The notes below the pieces were generated by a model. The model was not told the origin of the DNA. It did not search any database and saw nothing but the letters and a program-made list of their open reading frames with translations. 64,000 bases of DNA from Thermogemmatispora aurantia (GTDB lineage Bacteria; Chloroflexota; Ktedonobacteria; Ktedonobacterales; Ktedonobacteraceae): the NCBI RefSeq assembly GCF_008974285.1, contig NZ_BKZV01000004.1, positions 480,752 through 544,751 of the forward strand, written 5' to 3'. A program made the translations under genes and the position numbers. Every line of letters begins with the position of its first letter. Position 1 is the first letter of the stretch. Below, piece after piece: positions 52,004 through 61,421 of this stretch.

Positions 52004-53494
52004 ATGGACTACCCCCATCAGATGGAGAGGCACGTCATCTTCTGTCCCCAGAGCAAGCGCCTGCTCGATCGCGGAGTAGAAGGCGAGCTGCTGGTCGTGC
52101 GCTATCTCTTTGACCACCTGGACCCGCGCATGGTGGGTGACTACCGCGTGCTGGTCAACTACTATTGTCCTCAGCATGGTTTGAACGCCCTGGAAATCGA
52201 TCTGTTGGTGATTACGACCTTTGGCGTTTTCTTGCTAGAGGTCAAGAACTGGCTCGGCCACATCGACGCTTATGATGATGCCTGGCAGCTGAATGGAGAA
52301 AAGCGCGACAATATTTTCGGCTCCATCTTGCACAAGCAGCACTGTGTTTACTCTTTGATGAAGAAATTCCAGAAGCTTCCTCTGCGAGTGAGCGTCTCTT
52401 CGCTGGTAGTGCTCGTGCAGGGAACAGCCCAATTTCACAATCATAGTGGATACGACGAGCGTGGTGTGGTTGGCCTGGATGAGCGTCTGTTGCGTGCCCT
52501 CAGTTCCAGCGAACTGCTTCACTGGCGCCAGAATAGCCACCGTCTCACCGATCAGGAGATTCAGGATCTCTGCAGCTTTCTCTCGCGACGACATAAGGAT
52601 CAGGGCTATCAAATTGTGCACCACTATCGCCTTCTCAAGAAGACACGCTCTACGAGCTTATTTGAAGAGTTTGAGGCCGAGCATGTGCAGATCCCAACAC
52701 GGCGTGTGCGACTCAAGTGCTATCGCCTGCGTACTCTCACCAGTGGGCGCGTTACAGAAAAGACTATAGAACAATTTAAACGTGGCATCGAGGTGGTCTC
52801 GACCCTGGCGAATCAGACTCACATTTTACAGACCCTGGACTTCTTTCCAGATCCCTGCTACTGTTACCTCTACTATGAGGTGACTGAGCCAATCGATGGT
52901 CTGCGCCTGGATGAGCTGGCTATCCAGTGCCAGCAGCAGGGGCGGACGCTGCCCCTGAAAACTCAGATGGCCATCGTGACGGCCCTCTGCAAGGCCCTAC
53001 GGTCCGCCCATAACCATAAAGAGCAAGGAAAGAAAGCTCCCATCTATCACCGCAATATCTGCTTCGAAACTGTCTTTCTCATTCGCAACAAGGAAAACCA
53101 TCGCCAGGTGGTGAAGCTCGCCGACTTTAATTTCGCTAAATTCGGGGAGCACACGATTAACCCGATGTACTGGGGCGTGCCTGAGTACCGCAATACCAGA
53201 CTCATTGAAACGATTTTTACTGCTCCTGAAGTGCTTCGCGATGCATCAACAGCTTCGGCTGCAAGCGATATCTATGCCTTGGGAATCCTTTGGTATCTTT
53301 TGTCGATTCTACCAGAATATGATCCTCATATTCGTTTTGATCCAGATACCGATATGGTTCAGATCGATCGTCTGACCCTGCCCGGCGAGGTGCGCGATCT
53401 GCTGAAGCGCATGGTTGCTCCTCAGCCAGAAAAGCGGCCACAGCGTGTTGAAGAGATACTAGATGCTCTTAAGCTTCTCAAAGCGCTGACTTGA
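52004..53494 (+). CDS. NERD nuclease-related domain fused to a pseudokinase
   Basis: 496 aa from the ATG at 52004, six bases after GGAGGG. The NERD domain (about 20-130) shows DRGVEGELLVVRYLF, then EIDLLVITTFGVFLLEVKNWLG, whose D and ExK match the nuclease active site. The kinase-like part (about 200-490) has a beta-3 Lys (RLKCYRL), but its catalytic loop reads YHRNICFETVF, so the proton-acceptor Asp is Asn and the metal-binding Asn is Thr; DFG reads DFN. It is therefore probably a pseudokinase. NERD-kinase fusions occur in PglW of phage growth limitation systems. Divergent from the ATPase-kinase operon. Confidence 0.9.
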   Translation: MDYPHQMERHVIFCPQSKRLLDRGVEGELLVVRYLFDHLDPRMVGDYRVLVNYYCPQHGLNALEIDLLVITTFGVFLLEVKNWLGHIDAYDDAWQLNGEKRDNIFGSILHKQHCVYSLMKKFQKLPLRVSVSSLVVLVQGTAQFHNHSGYDERGVVGLDERLLRALSSSELLHWRQNSHRLTDQEIQDLCSFLSRRHKDQGYQIVHHYRLLKKTRSTSLFEEFEAEHVQIPTRRVRLKCYRLRTLTSGRVTEKTIEQFKRGIEVVSTLANQTHILQTLDFFPDPCYCYLYYEVTEPIDGLRLDELAIQCQQQGRTLPLKTQMAIVTALCKALRSAHNHKEQGKKAPIYHRNICFETVFLIRNKENHRQVVKLADFNFAKFGEHTINPMYWGVPEYRNTRLIETIFTAPEVLRDASTASAASDIYALGILWYLLSILPEYDPHIRFDPDTDMVQIDRLTLPGEVRDLLKRMVAPQPEKRPQRVEEILDALKLLKALT

Positions 53495-53820
53495 TATGAT
53501 GGTCTGCGCGACCTGCTGGAGAACTGGCAAGTGCTATAAGCGATTGAGCAGTGGAACGCTCTGGCCATGAAAACAACCGTCGGCATAACGCGAGTTGCAC
53601 TGCTGTTGCTGTTGCGGATTGAGCACACCCTGCGTCATTGCCGTCCTGGCTACCACCTGCAAGGTGACCACCTGATATTTCACAAAGGCCTGGCGCGCGA
53701 CGAATTGCAGAGAGCGCTGCCCGGTCGGCCAGCCGGTCTGCTCAGCGGGGAAGCAGCTCGCGCAGCTGGTGCAGGCATGGCTCACCGGGGAAGGCAGCGC
53801 AGGGGCAGACCGCCGCCCTC

Positions 53821-54280
53821 AAGCTGGCACGCCTGGCCAGTCGCTCGCGCGCCCTGGCTGACTACCTGTATCGGCGGCGTCATCTCATGCTGCGTGACTT
53901 CCTCTTGGGAGGCGGCACGGTGAGCCATGCGGCTCTGACGGCGCCGGTGCGCGCCGCCTACTGGGCACCCCACCGGCAGGCCGCCGATCGGGCTGGCGTG
54001 CTCGCTTTCCCGCTGCAGATCCCACGCCCGACCAGCGAGCCGATCGCGCAATGTAGCGCAGCCGTGGCCAGGGAACTGCACGAGACGCTGACCGCTACGC
54101 CGTCCCTGCTGCTCTGGGGGATGAAGGATTACCTCTTTGATGCAACGACCCTGGCTTCCTGGGTCGATTTCCGGCCGCACGCCACCGTGATGCGGCTCGA
54201 GCAGGCAGGCCAGCCACTATGTGCAGGAAGATGCTCCGCAATTGGTCGCATCCGCTATCACCAGGGCGATTCTCTAACTT
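53821..54280 (+). pseudogene. Haloalkane-dehalogenase-like alpha/beta hydrolase fragment
   Basis: The C-terminal two-thirds of an alpha/beta hydrolase: LMLRDFLLGGG, RAAYWAPHRQAADRAGVLAFPLQIP and LLLWGMKDYLF (catalytic Asp). Near 54213 a 4-base duplication (GCCA) shifts the frame; the tail HYVQEDAPQLVASAITRAIL, with the catalytic His, then follows in another frame to a stop. The nucleophile-bearing N-terminus is missing. Confidence 0.7.
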
Positions 54281-54385
54281 CAGGCGCAGAGGGAGGGCGC
54301 GATTTATCGCGCCCCTCGTTCGTCCCTCGCCCGTATCCAGCCCTTCCCGTTCAGCTCGTTCCCTCTGGCAAGATGGAGGCCGGCG

Positions 54386-54562
54386 ATGGCCGGCTCCAAC
54401 CGGGTCGAGCGGGTAGCCTTCGTCACAGACCCCTCCTCGGAGCAAGGGCGGGTCTGGATCAACGTCACCCAATCTTTCGCTGGGGTCCCAGAGGAGGTCT
54501 GGACCTTCGAAGTCGGCGGCGATCAGGTCTGCGCTCAGTGGCTCAAATGGCCAAAGGTGATC
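54386..54562 (+). pseudogene. C-terminal fragment of a type ISP-like DNA methylase
   Basis: RVWINVTQSFAGVPEEVWTFEVGGDQVCAQWLKWPK matches the conserved tail of type ISP restriction-modification or related adenine methylases, where GVPEEVWxFxxGGYQVCxKWLK is the signature. The surrounding frame loses resemblance at once on both sides. A relic of a lost modification enzyme. Confidence 0.55.
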
Positions 54563-54789
54563 CCCGCTTGCGCTTGCGTCTGGCCGCCCCCCTCTTGCTT
54601 CATCACCCGCCTAGCGCGCTTTTTCCCCATCTTGCGCAGGGCCGCCAGCATGCGATGGCCCGGCGTGTCATCGATGTCGTGCCACCGTTCGCCAGCGATG
54701 GCGACCTGCTTGCCTTTGTGCGCCTGCTTTCCACGCAGATACAGCCTGTTGCGGTGCTTTCCCTGGCTGGCCCTGCTGGTGGAAGCTAG

Positions 54790-55236
54790 CTTCATCCTGG
54801 GAGGAGCCTGGTCGCGTGGAGTGGGCGAGCGCTGGAGCTGCCGGGCCTGGGCCAGCTGGCGGCCCACCTGACACCGCGCAGCGCGAGCGATCCGAGCGAT
54901 CGGCAGCGTCGAGCAGAAGGACTGCGGACGGCCTGGCTCTTCGGCCTGGGGTATGGCCTGGCCTCGCTGGGCTATGCCGTTCCAATCTTCTTGCTGATGG
55001 TAGGGACCGCCCTGACGCGCGGGAGCCTGGCCGAGGCGGCCCTGGTGCTGGTGAGCTATGCCGCTGGGATGGCCCTGCTGCTCGGCAGCGTGACCCTGGC
55101 CGCGACCGTACTGGGGGATCTCGTGCGTGCTCTCCTGCGACCGCTCTCGCGCTGGCTGCCGCCGATCAGCGCCCTGCTGCTGATGGGGGTGGGACTCTGG
55201 ATCATCTGGTACTGGGTGCGTGCCGGCCTGTGGTAG
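54790..55236 (+). pseudogene. CcdA/DsbD-like transmembrane protein fragment
   Basis: An open frame without a proper start ends with WLFGLGYGLASLGYAVPIFLLMVG, LVSYAAGMALLLGSVTLAATV and PPISALLLMGVGLWIIWYW, typical of the cytochrome c biogenesis/thiol-transfer membrane family (second half). The first half with its Cys is absent, and the expected C-P pair reads Y-A-V-P here. Confidence 0.6.
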
Positions 55237-56391
55237 CCGGGCCAGGGCCGGTGGCGAGAGAGGCCCGAAGGCAGATCTCCGCCTTGCGACTGACGGGCGG
55301 AGATCTCCTCTCAGGTCGAACAGAGCAGAAGACGAGATGGAAAGGAGCAGGAAGAACAGTCGGAATCGGACGAGACAGCGACCATTCCCTACTCCTGAGA
55401 GCCGATGACAGCGCAGGCGAAGTATGGCCTGAAGCTCTTGCCAGCAAGCCGGGCAGGAGAGCGGGCAGCGGGCGATATGGGCCTGCTTCTGCTGAATCTC
55501 GGCAGGGCCGCCTATGGTTGTTCTCTTTCCGGGTGGTCGCCAGGAGAGGTCAGGGAGGTAATCGTATCCCAGCCATGACCATGATCATTACCGATCAGGA
55601 GCATGAGCACAGCAGCAGCGTCGATGACGAAGCAGGGCGGTTCGGCGCAGCCTGGCAAAGCCGGTCTTGCCCCGAAGAACGAGGCATAAGCGCAGGACGG
55701 GAAAGATCACATGCCAATCCATTCTTCGAGTGCAGGCTGACCATGCCTTTGGCGACGCGCCAAACCGCTGAGGTCTACCAGCAAGGCGGCTTGCCAGTGC
55801 AAGAGCCTCAGAAGCCTCAGCACCTCCTCACGAGGAGGTATTGCAGGTGATCTCCCTCAAGGGCAACGATCAGATTGGCGTTCCAGGTCTCACGGACCGA
55901 GAAAGTCAGAGATACAGAGCCTATCTCAGCAGAAACAGGCTCGTCAAGAGGAGGAGACTTCCTACTAACTAAAAAATTCGCGGCTATAGCTTCGCCTATA
56001 GCAAAGATCACCCTCCCAATATAGAAAACGGAACCTGACTCTGCTCTCTCCTCGCAAGAACCATCAATCGACCCCAAAGCCTCCTACGCTAAGGCGTCAC
56101 GGTGCCAGAGCCGACGGCGACCCTCGTCAAGCAGGGTTCTACGATCAGCGCTATCCGAGTCATGTGTCTCGTGTGGATGCTCCAAAGCCATCATCGGGCG
56201 CGAGTTATCAATGGCAGTGTGTAGGGAAGATCTAGGACCAGTTGAAGTACAAGCTGTTCCTCTTGGCTGCCAAAGAGATGCAACAACTTGCACAGAAGTG
56301 CATCGCTGCGTATACTACTGAGTGCCTGTGAAGTGGAGCCACATGAGCCAGACAAAAGTGTTGTAACCTGACTCTGTTGGAGTCCAAAGCC

Positions 56392-57144
56392 ATGCTTGCC
56401 TCAAGAAGACAGGAACTGATTCTTCGCCATCTCCAAACACAGGGAGAGCTTTCCGTTCGAGACCTGATCAAGCTCCTCGGGGTGTCCCGGGAAACCATTC
56501 GCCGGGATCTGCAGGCCTTGGAGGAACGCGGCGCCTTGAAAAAGGTGCATGGGGGGGCGGTACTCACGCGCGTTGGCGAGGAGCCGGCCTACGCCGCCCG
56601 CACCATCGCCCATGCCCAGGAGAAGATGCGTATTGGCCAGGCCGCCTTGACCCTGATCGAGCAAGGCGACATCCTCTTTATCGATAGCGGCACGACCACC
56701 CTCCACCTGGCTACGCTGCTCTCGCCCGAACTGCGACTAACCATCTTCACCAATAGTCTCACCATTGCTTCGCTCCTGGTAGAGCGCGGTTTGCCCGTCT
56801 ACGTGTTGGGGGGACTTCTGCGTCCAGGCGAGCTTTCCCTCTCCGGGGCCCTGGCGCAAGTGACCGCCGAGGCTATCCATGTGGATAAAGCCTTCATAGG
56901 GGCTGGCGGGATCTCTCTGCACGGGATTAGCGATTTTCATGTGGAGGAAGCCGCTCTCCGCCGCCTGATGATTCGCCAGGCTACGAAGACCTATGTACTG
57001 GCCGATAGCAGTAAGTTCATGGTGACAGCTCTAGCGCGTGTTGTCCCGCTGCAGGAAATCACGGCGATTATTACTGACAGCGGCCTGGAGGCCACGGTGC
57101 AGCAGACTTTCGCCGAGCAAGGAGTCTCAATCGTGCTCGCCTGA
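56392..57144 (+). CDS. DeoR/GlpR-family transcription regulator
   Basis: 250 aa from the ATG at 56392 (GGAG nine bases ahead). N-terminal HTH_DeoR (RQELILRHLQTQGELSVRDLIKLLGVSRETIRRDLQALEERGALKKVHGG, about 5-55) and C-terminal sugar-isomerase-like sensor with DSGTTTLHLATLL (about 95-108) and GAGGISLHGISDF. Members usually repress catabolic genes until a phosphorylated metabolite binds. Located directly upstream of the aminophosphonate cluster on the same strand, so it probably controls it. Confidence 0.93.
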   Translation: MLASRRQELILRHLQTQGELSVRDLIKLLGVSRETIRRDLQALEERGALKKVHGGAVLTRVGEEPAYAARTIAHAQEKMRIGQAALTLIEQGDILFIDSGTTTLHLATLLSPELRLTIFTNSLTIASLLVERGLPVYVLGGLLRPGELSLSGALAQVTAEAIHVDKAFIGAGGISLHGISDFHVEEAALRRLMIRQATKTYVLADSSKFMVTALARVVPLQEITAIITDSGLEATVQQTFAEQGVSIVLA

Positions 57145-57384
57145 GCGCGCTCCACCAGCCTCTCCCGAGGCCCGGCTCTGGCCTGCTGCACCTTTCTCCA
57201 TTTTCCTCCTCTCACGTTGTCCATAGCCACCTCTACTCTCCTGGTTCTTCGGCTCCTTTTTCCCTCGTCGGTTTTAACCCAATTTTTACTCAGCAACAAT
57301 GGTCCCTTAACTCTGAATGTCTAAGAATCAGATGTAACTTGTAGGCAACGTGAGCAAATCTGTGGCATTCAAGGAGGTCCTTTC

Positions 57385-58485
57385 GTGAAGCGAGATAGTC
57401 TACGCTCACTCCTGGCTGGCGGGGCTCTCCTCGTCTGGTTGCTCTGCCTGTTGGCCGCCTGTGGTACGAGTACGACTCCAGCGGCCAGCTCGCCAGGAGG
57501 AGGAGGAACCATTACGCTCTACACAGCTGACGGGCTGGAAAGTTACTACAAGCAGGTCCTCCCATTGTTCGAGCAAGAGCATCACGTCCAGGTGAACATT
57601 GTGACCGACGGGAGCGGCGCCGTGGTTAATCGACTGCAGATAGAGAAAGATCGACCGCAAGCTGATGTCGTGGTCACGCTGCCCCCTTTCATTCAGCAGG
57701 CGGCAGAGCAAGGCTTGCTGGCCCCTTTTCAGCCGGAGGCTGCGGCACACCTTTCATCCGCTCACAGAGACAGCCACGGCCTATGGTATACCTTCGTCAA
57801 TAATTACTTGACCTGGGTCTACAACCCGCAGTTTCTGGCGAAGCCTCCCCAGACCTTTGCCGATCTCATAACGCCGGCCTACAAAGGAAAAGTGGCCTAT
57901 TCCAACCCGCTTTCTGCCGGTGATGGCATGGGTGTCATTATTGAGCTAGAGACGCTGTGGGGCATGGACAAAACCATCGCCTATCTGAAGGCCCTGGAGG
58001 CCAATGTCAAATTTCATACCAAAGGCACTGGCTACCTGGATGTGTTGGTCAACCGCGGCGAGATCGCCGTTGCCAATGGTGACCTGCAAATGGATCTCTC
58101 CGACAAGGTGCAAGGAGGCATGTCGCTGCAGCCCATCTTCCTACGTCCTGCCCCAGGTGAGGCTCCGATCACCATAGAAGATCCCTATACCATTGCTCTG
58201 GTGAAAGGTGGACCCAATCCCAGCGGTGGTCAGGCACTCATCAATTACCTGCTTTCGCCTGCCGCCCAGCAGCAGGTCTGGGACATCTATGGAGTACCGG
58301 CCCGCGATGATATCAGTGCTCAGTCCCAGGCCGCCAAGGCGCTGCGGCAGCTGCTGCAGGGTGTGCGCGTGCTGAACGTCGATTGGGAGAAGGTCATTGC
58401 CAATCAGCAAGCGTGGCAGCAGAGCTGGCAAAGCGAGGTGCTCAATGAGTTTGGGAAGCCCGCCAGTGTCCAGGCGCCAGCCTGA
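57385..58485 (+). CDS. ABC transporter substrate-binding lipoprotein (2-aminoethylphosphonate type)
   Basis: 366 aa from GTG 57385 behind AAGGAGGT. A lipobox (LCLLAAC) near residue 27 anchors it outside the membrane. TLYTADGLESYYKQVLPLFEQEH and VVTLPPFIQQAAEQGLLAPFQ are typical of the iron/2-aminoethylphosphonate binding-protein family. LINYLLSPAAQQQVWDIYGVPAR marks the C-terminal lobe. Later genes for phosphonoacetaldehyde breakdown support aminophosphonate as ligand rather than iron. It overlaps the ATPase gene by 41 bases. Confidence 0.9.
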   Translation: MKRDSLRSLLAGGALLVWLLCLLAACGTSTTPAASSPGGGGTITLYTADGLESYYKQVLPLFEQEHHVQVNIVTDGSGAVVNRLQIEKDRPQADVVVTLPPFIQQAAEQGLLAPFQPEAAAHLSSAHRDSHGLWYTFVNNYLTWVYNPQFLAKPPQTFADLITPAYKGKVAYSNPLSAGDGMGVIIELETLWGMDKTIAYLKALEANVKFHTKGTGYLDVLVNRGEIAVANGDLQMDLSDKVQGGMSLQPIFLRPAPGEAPITIEDPYTIALVKGGPNPSGGQALINYLLSPAAQQQVWDIYGVPARDDISAQSQAAKALRQLLQGVRVLNVDWEKVIANQQAWQQSWQSEVLNEFGKPASVQAPA

Positions 58486-59587
58486 GCAGCTGGAGACACG
58501 CACTGCTGCTGAAGTTGCTCAGGGTTTCTGGCTGGAAGACCTGTGCGTCTCGCTCGGAGGACGGCCTGTGCTGGAACACCTCTCGTTCTCGCTAGCGCCG
58601 GGCGAGTTCCTCTGCGTGCTGGGACAGAGTGGCTGTGGCAAGACCACGCTGTTGCGGGCCATCGCTGGCTTCCTGCCGTTGGCCCGTGGCCAGTTGCGCC
58701 TCAACGGGCGCGATCTCACGCGCCTGCCAGCCTACCGACGCAACATCGGCTTTGTCCACCAGCAGTATGCGCTCTTTCCTCATCTGACGGTCGCCGAGAA
58801 CGTCGCCTTCGGCCTGCGTGAACGGCGTCTTCCCGCACGTGAGCGCCAGGAGCGTGTCAAGCATTATTTACGCCTTGTCCATCTTGAATCGTATGCTGAA
58901 TTCTATCCTAGCGAGCTGAGCGGCGGTATGCAGCAGCGGGTAGCGCTGGCCCGGGCATTGGCCATTGAGCCTGACCTGCTCTTGCTCGATGAGCCGCTCA
59001 GCGCGCTCGACTTTCATCTCAGGATTGAATTGCGTCAGCAGCTGCTAAAGATTCATCAGCGCTTTCCACGGTTGCCGCTGGTCTATGTGACCCATGACTG
59101 TAGCGAGGCTCTGCAGTTAGCCGATCGGCTCCTGTTGCTGCGGGGTGGGCAGATCGTGCAGAGCGCTGCGCCCCGTTTGCTATACGAGTACCCGCGAACG
59201 CTCTTTGCGGCGCGCTATCTAGGATCAGTGAATGTGCTACCTGAGACCATCTGTGCTCTGGCGGGTCTAGAGAGGCGTCCGGGCTGGTGCTGGATCATTC
59301 GTCCCGAGCGCCTCCATCTGCTCTCTGCCGAAGAAGGTCCTCAGCGGGCTACGAGCGCCGCCGCTGAGGCAGAGAGTGGCAGGATCAGCCTGTTGGGGAG
59401 GTTGCAGGCTATCGAGTGGAACGGAGCCTGGCAGACGCTCCATGTGGTCCTGGAAGGGGGGGGACCAGATACGCAGCCGTCGCTGCTGGTCTCCTGTCCT
59501 GCGAGTCGCGAGGTGCCTGCTCAGGGGGAGTGGCTCCGCCTCGTTTTCAGCCCGGAGGATTGTCGCCATGTACTCATGGATGAGTAG
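58445..59587 (+). CDS. ABC transporter ATP-binding protein (aminophosphonate importer)
   Basis: 380 aa from the ATG at 58445, behind GAGG and inside the preceding gene. Walker A GQSGCGKTTLL, Q-loop VHQQYALFPHLTVAENVAFGL, signature LSGGMQQRVALARAL, Walker B LLLLDEPLSALD and H-loop YVTHDCSEAL. A C-terminal TOBE-like regulatory part follows (about 270-380). It energises uptake with the fused permease. The stop overlaps the permease start by 20 bases. Confidence 0.93.
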   Translation: MSLGSPPVSRRQPEQLETRTAAEVAQGFWLEDLCVSLGGRPVLEHLSFSLAPGEFLCVLGQSGCGKTTLLRAIAGFLPLARGQLRLNGRDLTRLPAYRRNIGFVHQQYALFPHLTVAENVAFGLRERRLPARERQERVKHYLRLVHLESYAEFYPSELSGGMQQRVALARALAIEPDLLLLDEPLSALDFHLRIELRQQLLKIHQRFPRLPLVYVTHDCSEALQLADRLLLLRGGQIVQSAAPRLLYEYPRTLFAARYLGSVNVLPETICALAGLERRPGWCWIIRPERLHLLSAEEGPQRATSAAAEAESGRISLLGRLQAIEWNGAWQTLHVVLEGGGPDTQPSLLVSCPASREVPAQGEWLRLVFSPEDCRHVLMDE

Positions 59588-61376
59588 TAAGGCAGCGCGT
59601 TGGCTGGGACCAGTTGGTCTGCTCATGTTATTAGCTCCCTGTGTGCTTATGCCGCTGGGGTCTCTCGTCATTACCAGCCTGCAGACGGGAGCAGGGTGGT
59701 CCCTGTCTGCCTACGGGCGAGTGCTGACCGATCCCACTTTCTGGCAGGAGTTGATCTTTACCTGGCGCCTCGCTCTCCTGGCCACTGCCCTGGTGGCAGT
59801 GCTTGGGCTGGCGCTCGCTCTCGCCCTCTTTTTTCGTCCCTGGAAAGGAATGGGGCTTCTCCTGCGTGCCGTGGAGCTGATGGTCGCTTTCCCTTCGTTC
59901 TTGATCGCCTTCGCGCTGATCTATCTTTATGGCTCGCAGGGAGCGGTGACGCTTCTCCTGGGACACTTGTGGCCCCAAGCGTCTGGTAGCCCCAGCTTTC
60001 TCTATGGGATCGGGGGGATCTTGCTGGCCGAGGTAACCTACTACACCCCGTTTATGGTTCGTCCTATGCTGGCTGTGCTGGCCTTACTTGATCAGAGCGT
60101 GCTCGAGGCGGCCTCGGTTCTGGGAGCCTCGCCCTGGCGCTTGCTCCGTCGTGTTGTGATCCCTCTAACGCGCAGTGCCCTGGTGGCAGGCATTCTACTC
60201 TCGTTCCTGCTCCTGCAGAACGAGTTTGGCATTTTGCTCGTGCTTGGTACGCTGGCAACGCCAACCGTACCCGTGGCAATCTACAGCGACGCGCTCATCA
60301 ACCTGGATCTGCCGCGGGCTGCCGTCGAGGCGCTTGTGATGCTGCTCGCCTCTCTCCTCCTCTATGCGCTCTATCGCTGGCTGCTTGGGCGTTCTGGCTG
60401 GGACTGGGAGGAGCCTGGCCTGGCCAATGCGGCCCGTGCGCAGCTGGGACAACCGCCTGGGAGGCGCTCGGGTCTGGCCTGGCTGCTGGCGATACTGGCC
60501 AGCCCTGGCATGGTGGTCCTCTTCTTCCTGCCGGTGGTGGCCGTGGTGCTGGCTGCTTTCGCCGAGAACTGGGCGGGCTCGGTATTGCCGCACAGCTACA
60601 CGCTCCGCTGGTTTCTGGAGATGGACAGCAGCGATTGGCTGGCCCTGGAACACAGCCTGCTGCTAGCAGTGGGCGTTGCTGGCCTGTCGGTACTTCAGGG
60701 AATGCTGGCCGCGCTTGGGGTGGTCCGGCTCAAAGGAGCTATTGCCCGCTTCTTCGACTTTCTGCTCATGGTTCCCAGTGCCGTTCCCAGCGTTGTAGTT
60801 GGTCTTGCTGTGCTGCTGGCATACCACAGCGGCCCGTTCTCGCTCGCGGGAACGCCCTGGATGGTCTTACTGGCTCAGGCGAGCCTGACCTTGCCGTTCA
60901 GCTACCGCACCGTACATGCAGCCCTGCTCAAACTCCCTGCTGAGTATCGCGAGGCCGCGGCGGGTCTCGGAGCACCACCCTGGCGTGTCTTCTGGCGTAT
61001 CACGCTACCGCTGCTTGCGCCTGCTCTGCGGGCCGCTTTTGCCGTGAGCCTGGCCTTCTCGCTCGGAGAACTTGGGGCGACGCTGGTGGTCTATCCGCCG
61101 GGCTTTACCACGGCTCCATTGCAGATGATCAATGCGATTGAACGAGGCTTCTATGCCCAGGCTGCAGCGCTGGCAACTCTGCTGTTGCTTCTCACGCTGG
61201 CCTTGCTCCTACTCGTGGCGGCGCTGCAGCCGGAGCGCTTCGGCCCCTTCTACTCTCTGCTGAGGAGGCGCCTGCGAGCCTGGCCTTCGCGCTCCACTGT
61301 GGAGGCAGTCGTGCCCGTGAGCGGGACGGGGGGAAATAGGGAGGAGGCACCCACCGCCGCTCTTCCACCATCCTGA
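59568..61376 (+). CDS. ABC transporter permease with two fused MetI-type domains
   Basis: 602 aa from the ATG at 59568 (GGAGG upstream). Two homologous halves of about six helices each, with EAA loops LEAASVLGASPWRLLRRVVIPLTR (about 180) and REAAAGLGAPPWRVFWRITLPLLAPAL (about 470). Fused permeases are usual for iron and 2-aminoethylphosphonate importers. It forms the membrane channel for the substrate passed on by the lipoprotein. A short Thr/Arg-rich cytosolic tail ends the protein. Confidence 0.92.
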   Translation: MYSWMSSKAARWLGPVGLLMLLAPCVLMPLGSLVITSLQTGAGWSLSAYGRVLTDPTFWQELIFTWRLALLATALVAVLGLALALALFFRPWKGMGLLLRAVELMVAFPSFLIAFALIYLYGSQGAVTLLLGHLWPQASGSPSFLYGIGGILLAEVTYYTPFMVRPMLAVLALLDQSVLEAASVLGASPWRLLRRVVIPLTRSALVAGILLSFLLLQNEFGILLVLGTLATPTVPVAIYSDALINLDLPRAAVEALVMLLASLLLYALYRWLLGRSGWDWEEPGLANAARAQLGQPPGRRSGLAWLLAILASPGMVVLFFLPVVAVVLAAFAENWAGSVLPHSYTLRWFLEMDSSDWLALEHSLLLAVGVAGLSVLQGMLAALGVVRLKGAIARFFDFLLMVPSAVPSVVVGLAVLLAYHSGPFSLAGTPWMVLLAQASLTLPFSYRTVHAALLKLPAEYREAAAGLGAPPWRVFWRITLPLLAPALRAAFAVSLAFSLGELGATLVVYPPGFTTAPLQMINAIERGFYAQAAALATLLLLLTLALLLLVAALQPERFGPFYSLLRRRLRAWPSRSTVEAVVPVSGTGGNREEAPTAALPPS

Positions 61377-61421
61377 TGAGCTATTTCTTCTGAGAGCAAA
61401 GCAAGAGAGGAGTGAACTTCC

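Larger units (their letters stand above)
53495..56391. other. 2.9-kb region of gene debris
   Basis: No intact gene. Contains in order the 5'-truncated hydrolase, a type ISP methylase tail and a CcdA-like fragment, all on the plus strand, then about 1.15 kb (55237-56391) of unassigned sequence with many frame breaks. A minus-strand frame at 56084-56293 has IDNSRPMMALEHPHE, faintly like a transposase C-terminus. Confidence 0.6.

Noticed and set aside
53567-53923. 118-codon plus-strand frame before the hydrolase fragment.
   Set aside because: No ribosome site, composition typical of GC-rich non-coding frames, and it overlaps the recognisable hydrolase frame.
55817-56077. 86-codon minus-strand frame with some protein-like sequence.
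   Set aside because: TTG start with poor spacing, no recognised family, and lies in decayed DNA.
56084-56293. Minus-strand frame with DNSRPMMALEHP, like the end of an integrase-type transposase.
   Set aside because: Only about 12 residues of vague similarity; no other transposase motif or terminal repeats seen.
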